From the NCBI GenBank assembly GCA_025345505.1, contig JANVCC010000022.1, positions 27,384,375 through 27,448,374 of the forward strand: a DNA stretch of 64,000 nt. The letters are read 5' to 3'. The translations under genes were made by a program, and so were the position numbers. The notes beneath the pieces are model-generated. The model did not search any database and had not been told where the DNA came from. It worked only from the letters and a program-made list of their open reading frames with translations. This DNA comes from Todiramphus chloris collaris (lineage: Eukaryota; Chordata; Aves; Coraciiformes; Alcedinidae). Within the stretch, counting starts at the first letter, position 1. Each line of letters opens with the position of its first letter. Shown piece after piece: positions 13,901 to 26,940 of the stretch.

Positions 13901-15446
13901 GCGTTTGTAGGGACTGAATCCTGCCCTTGAACAGGCTCTTAACAGTAGTGCTGAGCTTGGCAGGGTCTGCCCGTGTGACACTAACCACGGCTGTCCTCAG
14001 AGCCCTGGAGACAGATATGTGTACCCCTGGTCCAGCGCAGTAACAGTAACACAAGTTGGTTTCCTGCGTGAGTTAAAGTTTCATAATCATGAATGGGGCT
14101 GTGAATGAAAACCAGGATGGGTCAGTGGAATGGCAGGCATTGGAAATAAAGTCCTTCTTGAGATACTCTTGTACCTGCCTGCCAGCCTCTGGTGATGGGC
14201 AGCAGGAGGCAAAGGGACAGCTGACAGCTCTGTTGAGGGAGGCATCCTGCAGCAAATTCTTCAGGCCTGGGGATGGCATGGGTCTGAAGACAGTCTTGCT
14301 GTAGACGTGGAAGCGTATCAAAAGCATTGATGGGTATTTTTAGCTGGAATGAGTAGGGGCAAGCTTTTATGGGGCCAGAGAAAAATACAGCTATTCTTGT
14401 GTTTTTCAGACTCCTGATGCTGAGGAACTAGGTGTCCTCTTCAAGGGATGACTAATGCCTTGTTTCATAGAGTGGAGAGTAGAAAGCAAAGCATTTTTTC
14501 TCCTCAACAGGTGAAACAAGTACTTGTTTTTGGAGGTGAATTTGTCAAGCTCAAAATCTGCAACCTTCAGAACTTCTTTCTCTGTTCCCCCTTGTTAGTG
14601 GATCTGTGGCACTCAGATATGTCTTTTTGATTTAAGCTTCAACTCCATCACACACTGTAAAAGCAAAGACTTGACTTATGTTCCATTTTATTTATTTATT
14701 AAAAAAAAAAAGCTAGAGTGCGGGGAACCTTTTCAGGCAGTGTATTGTTCAACTGCTCTGGTTTGTTATTGTAGGGTTGCTTATCAGAGCCGGGCTGTAT
14801 TTATCTAAGCCCTTCCTGTTCCTTCCCTGCTCCCTCTCCCCACCGCCTCCAAGACAAGATCTTTTCTGTGGTGAAGCAGCTGGGGAGGATATGGGGAAGG
14901 GAAACCTGGGATCTGAAAGGTGTGTAGACTCTTGGGCCACATTTAAGTGCTCACATGTAAAGAGTCTCTGGATGATGAAGATTAAAATACAGAAAAGGGG
15001 TTGTGTGGTGAGTGAAGAAATTCTTCATTTCTTCCCCCTGCTGCCACTTCCTTAATTTTCTGACTGTAGCAACCTTCTGACAATATTTTTAATCGTAGAA
15101 TATTGTCCCCAGTGGTAATAGCAGCTCTTCTACTAACACCATGCACGTGTGCCAGCCTGGACAGATTTTTAGTGTTATCCTGAAGCTGTGGCCAGGATAA
15201 GCAGGAATGTTAACAAGTGTAGGGAAACTTGAGAAAGATGTATGAAAACAGAATCTGTTTTCATGGTGACAGGCTGAGAGATGAAAATTCATGTATAATG
15301 GTTTCTGCTGCCTATGCTGTCTGGCTCTCCTGCTTCCTTATTAAAATTCCTTGATTTGCTTTCTGTTTGTTGCTGTCACTCTCTCTAGTGTTTCTTCTAC
15401 CAGGCAGTCAGGGATGGCTTGGATTGATTTTGCCATTTGTGTAAAG

Positions 15447-15471
15447 AAAAAAAAAGGGGGGGGGGGGGGGG
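15447..15471 (+). repeat. A9-G16 purine tract
   Basis: A run of nine As is followed directly by sixteen Gs, an all-purine block on the + strand. Homopolymer length may be inexact in the assembly. Confidence 0.9.
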
Positions 15472-18400
15472 TATGCAAGTCAGGGTATCCTCTGCTGCTC
15501 TGGGAGAGTCTTGCAGGGAGGAGGAGATGATGTGAGGTCAGTCAGTTGCCCCATCCTTGTGTTTTGTCCATGAGGCTGGACTGATGCAACTCATTTCTTT
15601 GGGCCTCAGAACTGGTTCTAGTTACTAACATATGGATGACAAAAAAAGTGAGAGGCTTGGAGAAACTATTGTGTATTTACCTGTGTTGGTGTATTTTGGG
15701 ACTAGTATCTGTAATGCTGCATGCTTCTGTCTTGTCTCTCTCAAGCAGCAAATCGCATGTCTTCTGAGAATTACCATGTGGGAATGTTTTTTTAGAACCC
15801 TTTAGACTGGTTTTCACTTAGCAGTTGGTGTCCTTGCTTTTCAGAAGGAAAAGAACCGGTGCATCTGAGATTCAGCCTGTGCAAAGCTGACTCAAGGTTG
15901 CAAATGTAAGCAGTTTTTTGTCCTACCTTTACTGTCATCCAGTTCTTGAAACCTGGAGGGCTGAAATAGAGCCAGGAACATCACTGACATCTTTGCCTCC
16001 TCCAGCAATAGCTAGGCTTGCCTATGTGTCAGAAATCTTATCTTGCAAGTGTTTAATGATTACATAATGGTCTCAGCAATGGTAAGGAGCTATGTTCAGG
16101 AGTTGTGAAATCATGCACTTGATTTTTGCCTCCTCAAGGGCTGTGTGTGAATACTAGCCCCATTACAATAGAAAGATAAGGTAAAGATTCAGAAAGGCAT
16201 CGTGATTTGTACCAAAATCAAATAGCGTATCTGTGACGAAGGCAGTTTTTCAGTCCAGCATTTCCAGGTTTTCAAGTTTCTCCATTCCTTCTGTAGAGAA
16301 TGTTAATGTTGAGTATTGACCTACATGTAATGTAGGGTTGCCTCGTACCGCTATTTCGGACCCCTTGTATAGGCACGGGGAGATGACTTTTCCCTAGAGG
16401 TCTCATTCTGACATCTGCAAATGATAAAGAGGAAAGGATTCTGTGGTGGGGTAAAAAAAAAATAAAAATCTTGGAATATATGTATACGTGCAACAAGACA
16501 TTGCACACAGCCTGCTTGCCTCCTGACAGCGCTGTTCCAATGTGGATAAGGCTGCCCTGCTCTCTGCAGCAGCAATTTATTAGGCTTGTGTTGTCTGTGG
16601 TGGTGAAGATTGGCACAGAGCTCTTGCTTTCAGCCAGCGTCTTTGGCTTATTTATGTCCCTGCTCTGAAGCCTGAGATGAGAGAGAGTGTGTTTTGTTTT
16701 GTGCTTGCAGCATGCTGGGGCAGTCGCAGTGCTTTCGTGTGATACCCTTGTTTCTTCTGATACAGAAGAAGGTGCTGTGTTTGTTTCAGAGGAAGATGTC
16801 CTAGCATTTCATGCACTCTGGTAGCTGCATGTGGAAAAATATCTGCAGCTGCATCCTTATGCTGCACAAGATATTGGTGATCAGTTCTGATTGTGACATT
16901 TCTCTCATCTGCTTAGCAAAGCACCTAACTCCTTGATAGCACCAGCTGGATGTCATGAAGTTCCTCCTTCCAATCACAGCTTCCTTTCAATCCCATACAG
17001 GAATCTCCAGCCATCACTGTACTTGGCAGGAAGCCAAGTGCTTAATGGCCTGGATGCCCTCATCAGACAGCTACCAAGAAGGGGTTTCCCAGTGAGATCC
17101 AGGGGAAGCCCTTGGAGCCTGATCATGCCTCTATACACCCAGCTCCTTTTTATTGTAGGAAGAAGTGTCCCTGCTATGACTGTTTTCCTACTCTGGGGAA
17201 AAACTGTCACATCAAACAACTCACTCTTTGGATTTTCTGTCCTGTAATTCTAGATCAGGCAAAACACAGACAAGCCTTCCTTTTCCAAGCTAAGGCTTCT
17301 TTCTCAAGATCTGTGTTGTTCCACAGTAACACACTATTTAGTTGTTGTTCTAGATCCTTCTTGCTGTATCTGTTCTTTCTCTTCCCATCATCTTTAACTT
17401 TTACCTATGGCAGCTGTGCAGTCAACACCAGAATCCAAATGAAACAGCCCCTTTGATCCTAGCCTGCAGTTAATAATAGGGCTGTGGTTGTTACCGAGGA
17501 AATAACATACCAGGGTGCACTGTCTCTTCTCTCATCCAAAAGTTTAATTAGAGATCTGGGCAATATGCAGTAGTATCTGTGCTCTGGAATGGTTTTATTG
17601 AATTAGGGACCCTGAATACTTGGGAGTGCATTTCCTGCTCAGTAATACCTTGGTGTTACTCTTGGTACTTACTATACCTACATGAAAGGCATGTAGTAGA
17701 TATAGCACTGAGTTCGTGAAACCTCTGGATTCTAAATTTTGCCTTCCCTTAATTTTTCCAGCTTTCTTGGGAGCATTTGATGCATTCTGGTGCACAATCC
17801 AACCAGTTTTGGCTTCCCCAGAGCTGGATGTTGTTTCTGTGGAGTGGCTAGATGGAAGCTGGTCTCACAGAAGTGTTTTGGAGTTTTGCCATTACAGATT
17901 TTTATCTCCATAATTTTGGATACTACTGGATGTGGCTTAGAACAGGAGATTCCCACATTGGATTTTTTTTTTTTTAACACTTGAATCTCAGTGAAACCTT
18001 GAAGCATTCTAGAAAGTGTGCAAAAATTGAGGTTTGGAAATCACTCCTGGGGAGTGAAGCCAAATTTTTGAGGAAATAATCTTGTTCCTAGAACACTTTG
18101 GATTTGAATAAGTTTGTCTGAAAATGTGGCTGATTTATGTACGTCTCCTTTGTATAACTAAGAGTTTAAAAATTTTTGAAATGCCAATTCACCAGCTTAT
18201 CTTGAAATAGAAAAAGGCTTCTTTAGAAATGAGAGTGAGTTTTTAGTTCTGTTGAAATACAAGTTTGTCAAGTCTCTACCTTGGTGTTTTCCAGGGACTT
18301 CATGGGTAGAAACAGTTTCAACATTGTGCTCAAACTGCCTAGTCACTGAATCTAGTCCTTCAGCCAGAGATCCACCCTCAGAGCTGGTGGGACTCAGTGA

Positions 18401-21400
18401 AATCAATGGCTTAACACTTGTGTAAGAGGCCCTAAGTAGACACTGCTGCTGCAAAAATTAGTTCCACCCCAAGTGAGTCAGGCTAGGACATCAGAAACCA
18501 TTGGTTACTTTTAACCCAGTCTGTGTTGCTATTTTTATTTGAGATTCATTTCTCAATCACGTTCAGTGTATGATCACTCAAATTCTTGGTTTGGCACAAG
18601 GGGAGACAGTGATGTAGAGGCAGGAAAGAGTGCTGGAAATTCAGACTTTTTCAATAGCATTGTTGGGAAAGTTTTAGGTATTTGTGAAATATTTGTGAAA
18701 CTGTGGCCTCTCCAAAGACTCCAACTCCAGTTGACTCTGTTCTTTGGGAAATTCTCCAGTCCAAGGCAAATTTTCTTTACATCCTCCAAGCAGGATAGTT
18801 CTGTTCTGGAAATGATGATGGAGGAGGTGCTCTATTCATCTGTGCTGGAGAACGTACTTCAAAGGAAAGTCCTATTGTATCTTGCAGAGGATGAATTAGA
18901 GCAGATCTTTCACCCTGGAAACTGTGACCATCAGATCTCTCACCTGCAAGTGCTTAGGTAGCAGTACTTTGAATGCTTTGTATATATGAGCTGTCTACAG
19001 AAGATGGCTTCCACATCTGCTAGCCAGTGCCTGAAGGTTTTTTGGGTGGTCCCTTCGATGTTCAGCCCCACTCTGTGCAAGTCAGAGGTGCACAGAAGAT
19101 GGGACCAGCCCAGCCTATTCTTTCCTGCCCTGTCCTGTTTCCGAGCGCTGCTGGAATGGATCCCTGTTGATTCTGGCACAGCCGTGCTGAAAGCCACTGG
19201 GGAACAGAGGCTCCTTTTGTTGAGAGCTGCAGGCTGGCCCATGGACGTGCTGCTCAGCACTTGCCTCTTCCTGGGGTGTCACGCAGTGATTTCGCTGCCT
19301 CCTGGGATGTGTGTCCCTCAGCTTGGTGTGGCTGCACAGCCCAGGGAGTGTTTCCCGTTGCTGTATTCTGGAAGAGGGAGGAGAGAAAAAGTGTGAGTAA
19401 AGTGGCTGTTCAGGTTTGCACAAGAAGCAGCTAAATACTGGGTGAACATGGCTCTTTCCTTATAGCCAGGTGCCGATAACAAACAGTGAATCAATAGGGC
19501 CAAATAGACTTTGTTCCCCATTATATCTTAACTCTTAAAGACACTTTATGCAGCTAAATCTCAGTTATGTGGGGTTTTTTTGGCTTTGTTTTTCTGAAAC
19601 CTGTCTTTGTTCAGGCAGTACTAGCATTTAATACTTCCGAAGCTCTGCAGGTTGCACAGCACCAATACTGAAGTGCATGGTTGCTGGGAGAGAAGCTGGA
19701 GGAACAAGTTGGGATTGGATGTATGAACTGGGGAAAGCCTACCTGGTCCAAGTTTCTGTTCCCCTTACTAGGAGCACTGCAGTTCCTGTCCTTGCTTGGC
19801 TGTGGTTTTAGAGCTTTAAGGAGACAGAAATGAAACCTGTGGCAGAACAGGATCCAAGAGGGAGGTTTTATGCCAGATCCATGACTGGTGGGGGAAGGGA
19901 GGTGACAGAGCACGTCTCCTGCCAATGAGATCTTAAAAACTCACATTTGGTCTTCAAAACACTGTCTCCCATGCCCAGTGGGTGTCTGCAGAATCATCCA
20001 GTGTGGTGGGGAATTGGGCAGCTGCTGCAGCAAGTGTTGGTGGCAGCCTCAATGCCTACACCTAACTTGCAGGTGATAGTAGGGAATGAAGGTGCTGAGT
20101 GGTGTGTGCAGGCCATGTTCATTTTCCTGGGCTATTAGTGTGGATAACAGCAGCTGTGGAACACTTACCAGTTGCTGTCATGATTCGTTTTTATTAAAAA
20201 CATGCCAAGCCAAAATCAGTACGTAGGAGCTGCCCAGGAGGCTGATGTGACGCTGCTGGCAAGACATCTGTGTGGGTTAGCATGGGGCACGCTGACGCCC
20301 GCTGTACTGGGCAGGAAGGTACATCTCAGCCTGCTCACAGCACTTTGCTGCTGTCACAACATGTGTGTTGCTGAAGGTGAATGTCAGTGGCTGGGTTATG
20401 AGCCTTACTGGATGTATAACGTGGGATGTGTCATGTTTGGACAGCAGTATTGGCAGACCTGACATGACTCTGTGGAATCAAGAAAGGGATGTTATTCAAT
20501 TCACCTGACTTCTGCCTGGAGGTTACAGAAAACAGTGTAACCTTTATAAAGAAAGAAAACTTCTCATCACTGTGGTTCTTTTGTGTTTTACCCCACTAAC
20601 TGTCAGTTTAACCCTGTATTCATAGTTGGAGTTGGTTGTCTTGTGTTAGTCTAATGAGGTGCTTGTCCTTTTGTTGGACACATCAGGTACTGGCTCCTGT
20701 TGGAGGGTTAGACCTGACAGACTGTCAGTTGTGTTTAAGATGAAGTGGGTTTTTTTCCATCCCTTTAGTTGGAAAATGTGCCAATGGGATTGAAGGAGGT
20801 TCCTTTAAAACCATGATGAGGAATATACCTCATGAAAGAAAGCCTCATCCACGCTCTAGATGAACTAGAGCAGGACTTAAAACCTTTTATTGAATCATGG
20901 GGCCTTAATTTTCTTTCCTAGGAGTTTGTCCTTCTATGTAAATACCAATTACACAGCTTGCTTTCCATCGGTCTTCATGGGTCTTGAAGTCTGCAGACCA
21001 CATGCTGAAAATCATACGATGTTTTCTTATGTTTATTACCAGATCTGTAATTTCAACCTATTATCCTCTGGCCTTGCTGTCCAACTCCCTGTGCTGTTTA
21101 CAGTTGAGATTCCAAGCAAATAGTAATGTGTAGGCAGGCACCTGCAGTCCTTCCACATGTGCTTGAGTTGTCCTCAGCCTGCTTCTCTGAGTAAAGAGTT
21201 TTCAACTTGCCTGTTTTGAAAGGGAATTTAATTTTAAAGCCAAAGTCTGTGTATGGTGCTGGTTCTGTGTGTCTCCACGTAATTCCCTCCCTGCCCCCTG
21301 AGCCTAGATTTTGAGATCTGCTCTTGGTGCACAAAACTGTTCTTCCAGTTCACACAGGTTGGCTGGTAGATAAGAGCTTTTGCTTCCTTTCACCCTACCC

Positions 21401-21618
21401 CACTCCCACTTGCCCTTGTTCCAGGTAGCCTGTCGCCTTGTGGTTAGGACTCGGTGGAAGCAGTAGCTTAACTTCCTTGGGTTAATGTTACCAGTGATTG
21501 TGCAAACCTTATCGGGCTGGGAGTGGCAGCATGTGGTGGATTCTGTAGCATATACGGTATCTGGTTACTCATTGTGCAGAGGGATCTCAAGGACAGTCAG
21601 CCTTTCTTTCCACTACCA

Positions 21619-21740
21619 GGTTTTGTTGGTGTTTGGGTTTGGTGTGCGTGTTGTTTGGGTTTGGTTTGTTTGTTTTTGGGTTTTGTTTGTTTGTTTTTGA
21701 ATTTTATTTTTATTGGGTTTTTTTGTTGTTTTTTTGTTTG
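21619..21740 (+). repeat. GT/T-rich low-complexity tract
   Basis: About 120 nt made almost only of G and T, with GGGTTT and GTTTGTTT words. It is followed by a C-rich patch (tctcccccctcccc). Confidence 0.85.
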
Positions 21741-24700
21741 TCTCCCCCCTCCCCAATTCATCCCTTCTGGTTCAGCTAAAAAGGAAGGAGAGAACAATGA
21801 AGTGTCTGCTGTCCTCTCATTGTCAGTTTTTGGGATGTAGAGCTGGGCATGGCGTGACAGCAATAGCGCTGCAGAATAGCCTAATCACTGGACAAAGGTG
21901 CCTCAGAGATGCTATCCTGATGGTGCTGTGAGCACTGAGCTGGCATGGGATCAAAGTGAAGGCAGGCATGGAGAAGGATGTGAAATCAGCATGTGTCAGC
22001 CCTGAGGATGATACATGGGAAAACAGCTCTGCTCTTGGTCTCCTTCTCAAACTCTGGTCTTTGGTATGGCCTCCTTGGTCCAGGCATAAAGCTCATGATG
22101 CTGTGTGTCACTCAAGTGAACTTGCTTTTCTTTACTTGACAATTTCTATGTTCAGGAGAAGTCTGGAGGGTCTGTACTCTCATGGGAAAATGTTTTTAAG
22201 GCCTTGCAAACTGAAAAAGTTTGAGCCACCATCCCAAAACCTAGCGCTGACTGTTGCAGAGCAAGCTCAGAGCTTTATTTGGGTCCTAACATGGTCTCCT
22301 GCATCTGGAATCCTTTTGGCCCAGTTGTGCAGTGATCAATACCTAATGCAGCAGATTTGTTTGTGCTGATGGTATACAACCTCAGTGGGTTTTTATCTCT
22401 GCTCTGAAGATGTTAGATGAATGCGATAGTGTCCCTATCACGTGTCCCTTGTATTCTTGGAGGTATTTGCTTTATTAAAGCCTGATGACCCCCATCATTG
22501 TTGGACCACTAGAAAAACAGTATGTTGGTGAGAGCTTGTCACTGTCCATTCAAACATGGGTGAAGCTAAATTGCCTGCTCAGATCCGTTTGCAGAGTGGT
22601 GAGATGCCTCTGGACCAAGTACTCCCCTCATTGATCCCCTCGTCTCTGTCGAGAAGGATGGTTTTTGACAGTGCATGGTGGAGTTTGCTTGGCAGATGCC
22701 TATGTCTTCTCTGTCTTGGTTCATCTCACCACCTGGCTGATAAAATTGCTTTCAGGGGTAATCAGAGAAGCAGTACCTAACTTCTACACTAACTCCCTGT
22801 GTCATGTGTGGCAAGTTTCTGATGCTTCCTTCCTGTAGTGCCAGGTCACCTGCTGCTGTTTCTGCCTTATTTAATGTCTTTCACCTCTGCCCTCCTTGTT
22901 CCCCTTCAGCATAGATCCAGACTCTTTATGCTCTGCAGGGTTCATTCTCTGGGAATTCAGTCTTCCAAGTAGGTGAACAAAACCTTAAATTGCTCTAGTC
23001 ATTGAAATCTTAGTTCCCTTCTTTTGCTGCTTCTGCCTCTTCCCTGACTTCAGCACCAAGAACAGGAACAGAAAGGGGAGCCACCAAGATAATGGGGACT
23101 GTATCAAACCAAAAGTAAATCTCAGGTTAAACAGTGGAGCAAATCCACTGCAAGGAACTGTGCAAGTGGAAAAGGTCCCAGCTGTATTTCATGTGTGGGA
23201 CAAGGGAGGACAAACTGACTTGCACGTAATAATCTGGAATAAAAAAAGCTTAAAATGTTGACTTTTTAGTAAAGATTCAAACATGGTACTCCCTATTCCA
23301 GAGGCAGAAGCTTTTCAAAAAGCTGTTCAGGAGGCTGACTTTTACCCAAAGTTGTAGGGACCATCTGGAGACAGTTAATGTTTAAACGAGGCAGTTTTTA
23401 AAACAAGTAACTTGCCCTTTTAGTTGTAACAAAGTGTTTAAATGTATCCTGTTGGATAAAAGCACAAAAGCTTGTCTGTTCCTTTCTTGCTATTTGCATT
23501 TCCCATTAACCTTTGTAATGACAATGGTGCAGCAGAGAGAGTTGGGAGTGCTGGCATTTAAGTACTTCTACCTTAAGGTCACAGCTTGATGCTTTTGTCA
23601 CTGTGGTGGTGAACTGGCTTTTCTTTTGCAGTACAGAAGAAGAAGTGATCTCAGAGCACAGCCTGACCACTTAGTGGGCACAGTTGGTAATGTATCAAGA
23701 GATAGAAAGTGTACTACACTGTTTGCTCTTGTTCCAAAGCATACAGTCAGGTCTTTATGTTTTCCATATGGTGCCATCATGCCTTGCAGCAGCACTGAAC
23801 AGAAGAGTAGTCTGGCCACCTTCCTTTTAGGGATGACTTGCTGCAAGACTCTGTGGGTGGCTGGGACATGAGTATCCATATTGCTGCAGAGGGAGTCTGA
23901 GAATAGAGATGTATTAGCAGGTTCCTTGTTTGACTTCTTAAGCAGATTGCATACTTAAATCCTTCTTGGTTGTCCACTGTAGTGCAAGCTGTCCACTGCA
24001 TGCCAATTTTAATGTGTCGAATATGAAATGCAATGTGAGAGGCTGTGAAGCCTTTTAGATATGGGAAGGGGCATCTCTGATTCAAGCAGTCTTTCTGCAC
24101 TTGAAGGTTTTGGGTGATGTTTTATGGCTGGCAGCTCCCACGGTCTGTGTCCTAGGCAGGAAGTAGTTCTCTCTGCACTGAGAAAGCTTTGTAGCAGCCA
24201 GTGGGCCAGGTGATGTACAGTGATCTGTTTGACATGGTAAGTCATGAAGGTCTTTAGTCATGAAAACATCCTCTTCTCCTGTAATGCAGAACAAAGAGGA
24301 TTTACAGATGGTATAACCTCAGATAGTTGTATAGAAACACTTGGATCCACCTTGAATCTCTTTATTTGCTCTAGTATATACATTTTTCCCATGAGTGCTG
24401 CTAGCTATAGACTAAGCACGTTTTAACCACAGAAAGCCAGCCAGCCTTTAGGCCCTGAACAGACATCTGATTTTATTGTTAGCCTGTATAACAAGATTAG
24501 TACCAAATGAGTCACAGAACAAGTCAGGTGGTCTTTAATCTTCTGTAACTGGGCTGGTGTGAAGGAATTTCCATTATCATGACAGGATGTGGACAAAAAC
24601 TTGGACAAAATCAGTCCAATTCAGTGACAGGTGTTTTCTGTGGGAACTTTCAGCTTCAATCAAAGCTAAACATTGAAAACACAGTAGTGTTTTTGCTTTT

Positions 24701-25224
24701 GTTTTTTTGTAACCAAAAAGTTGAAAATTCCCACAGAGAACCCATGAAAAGGATTTTCTTTTTGAAGTTTTTGGTGGGAGACAAAGCAATGCTTTCTCCT
24801 TAAATCTGTGGTGAACCCAGAGCTGGTCCTGAATTTCTCAATTGAGGTGACAATGAATGAAGCTACGAGTTATACCAGATTTTCTTTTGGAGGGCAAGTT
24901 CCTTTCTGACTCCTGAGCTGCTTTCACTCCTCTGCTTACGAGGCTGCAAGCTTGTTTCTGTGATCATGACTGGCCTTTCTGCCACAAGTACAGAGGGCAC
25001 AGCAGAGTTTGCTCCTGTTGTGAAAGAGGGCTAGGGTTCAGACTACAATACCTTGACTTTGTCTCAATTTCAAACTTCCTGTACACAACAAAGCTGGCAC
25101 AGTCAAAGGAATAAAATCAGAGCCACCCTACAAATATTGGTTTGTATGTTATCCTGAAAATGTCCTGGAGTTTTCCTTACGTTGAAGTGAAGCTAATCCT
25201 GGTGGGGTTGTTTTTCATGGTTAT

Positions 25225-25301
25225 GGGTTTTTTTTGTTGTTGTTGTTGTTGTGGTTTTTTTGTTTGTTTGGTTTGGTTTTTGTTTGGTTTTTGTTTTTTT
25301 T
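25225..25301 (+). repeat. (TTG)n / (TTTG)n low-complexity tract
   Basis: T-rich start, then six or so TTG units, then TTTG and TTTGG units and a T run. No adjacent element end could be recognised. Confidence 0.85.
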
Positions 25302-26639
25302 AATGAGAAACATGAACCTGTGTAAATACCAGCTGGCTTTAAGTTATCGAGTAGTGTGATAGGATGGGATAGGGATCTGTATTTTAAAAGTGGAGATTCT
25401 AGCTTGTTAATGAGAATGTGACTGTAGTTAATAAATTCTGGCAAAGGCAATTTATTCTCCTTGTAACTTTACATCTTGCCCCTTGTGTTTATTATCTGGA
25501 CATGATAAGTTTATTATGATTTTGCATTTTAGTATCTCAAGAGTATTAAGAAGGACTTAAATTTGCACAACTTTTGCAGGAGGGAATAGAGAAGCCCAGA
25601 CTGATCCCTGAATTTCCAAGAGGCTCCTTGAACCACTTCTGAGTATGTGCTAAGGGTCAGCTGTGCAGGGAAGGTGAGAACTGTGTGCTTGACTCCTTTT
25701 GGAGGAACTGGGGCTACTTATAACTGTGACACTACTTCTGAGTTCCAGTTTTATAATAAAAGCACAGAAGATCACAGAGCAGGAGGGAGGCCAGGAAAGA
25801 GTAGCTGTGTGGCATCACTTGAGGATGTGGGTGTCTTATCAACCTTTATGATTCTGGCTGATATTGGTGTCAGTCTTAGGATGACAGAGAAGGATTGAAG
25901 GAATGACTAATATGTCTGTAGACATGCAGGTGCTTTCTAGGGGATGATCTTCAAATAATGAATAAACAGGAAGGTCATTAGTAATGTGATGGGCAAGGAG
26001 TGCTCAGGCTCTTGTGGCTGTATTTCCAGTGATTTACATGCCTAGGGACCAGGCTGTGGGATATACCTCCCCTCCTTTAGGTACTGCTTAACTTTTCTCC
26101 ATGAAGAAAGCCAAAAATCACATCTGCTTTTCAGTTACACTACTTTTACTCTAGAGGCTGTTTCTGCTCTGCCTTGAAAGGTCTGTATTGGAAATTTAAA
26201 CTCTGTAGTATATGACAAGACATCCCTTTTTCTACACCCTTTCATGTCTGAGGTGCAAACAGAAGTGAGTGGGCTGGGTTTTGTCCACAAGCACTGCCAC
26301 AGACCTGGAATCATTCAGCCAGAAGCAGTAGTGTTTGCTCACAGATCACTGAGAATCCACCCATTTCCCAAAGAATCTTAAATTGTTAGAGAGTGTTTTT
26401 CAGAGCTGAAAGCTGCAGGTGCAAGGCTGTCTCCCTCTCCCTCTGTAATAGGATGTGACTGGAGGGACAGGGCAGTGAAAAGCAAATGCTGGTTCTTTGT
26501 GGCACACCCTCAGTGATGGTGCACGTTTGCTGAGCACAGGCTCAGCTCGTTCCACTTGTGTGTGCTGCTCTGCACACCAGAGCCAGGCACATCAATTCAT
26601 GTATCAAATGGGTTTTGTTTTCCACGTGTGATGCAGGTC

Positions 26640-26940
26640 CACTTCAAGCCTTTCTGAGCGAAGCTGTAACATCGAGCGGTGGTGTGTGGAGCAGGGCCCT
26701 GAGCGAGCTGCAGGCTGTTGAATGTTCCTGTGATTATTAATGGCCACAACAAGGGCTCGCAGGTTCTGAGAATAGACTGCGCGTTTGCTTTAGAGGAGAC
26801 AGCTGATGAAGGTGTTTGATACAGCAATATGTCTCTGCCTGACTTTTGACTGACAGTAACACAAACGCGCTCTCCTCCCATCAGCGGCTTAAACCTGGTG
26901 ACATTTACAGCAGAGCTAACTTCTCCGGTCTAAGTTTAGA
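26640..26940. promoter_or_regulatory. Possible intronic enhancer, CpG-richer block
   Basis: About eleven CpGs occur in 300 nt, against a CpG-poor background. Candidate sites include a homeodomain-like tgattattaatgg (from 26731) and a RUNX-like ccacaa (from 26744). It may be a conserved enhancer or an older, unmethylated stretch; conservation cannot be judged from this sequence alone. Confidence 0.25.
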
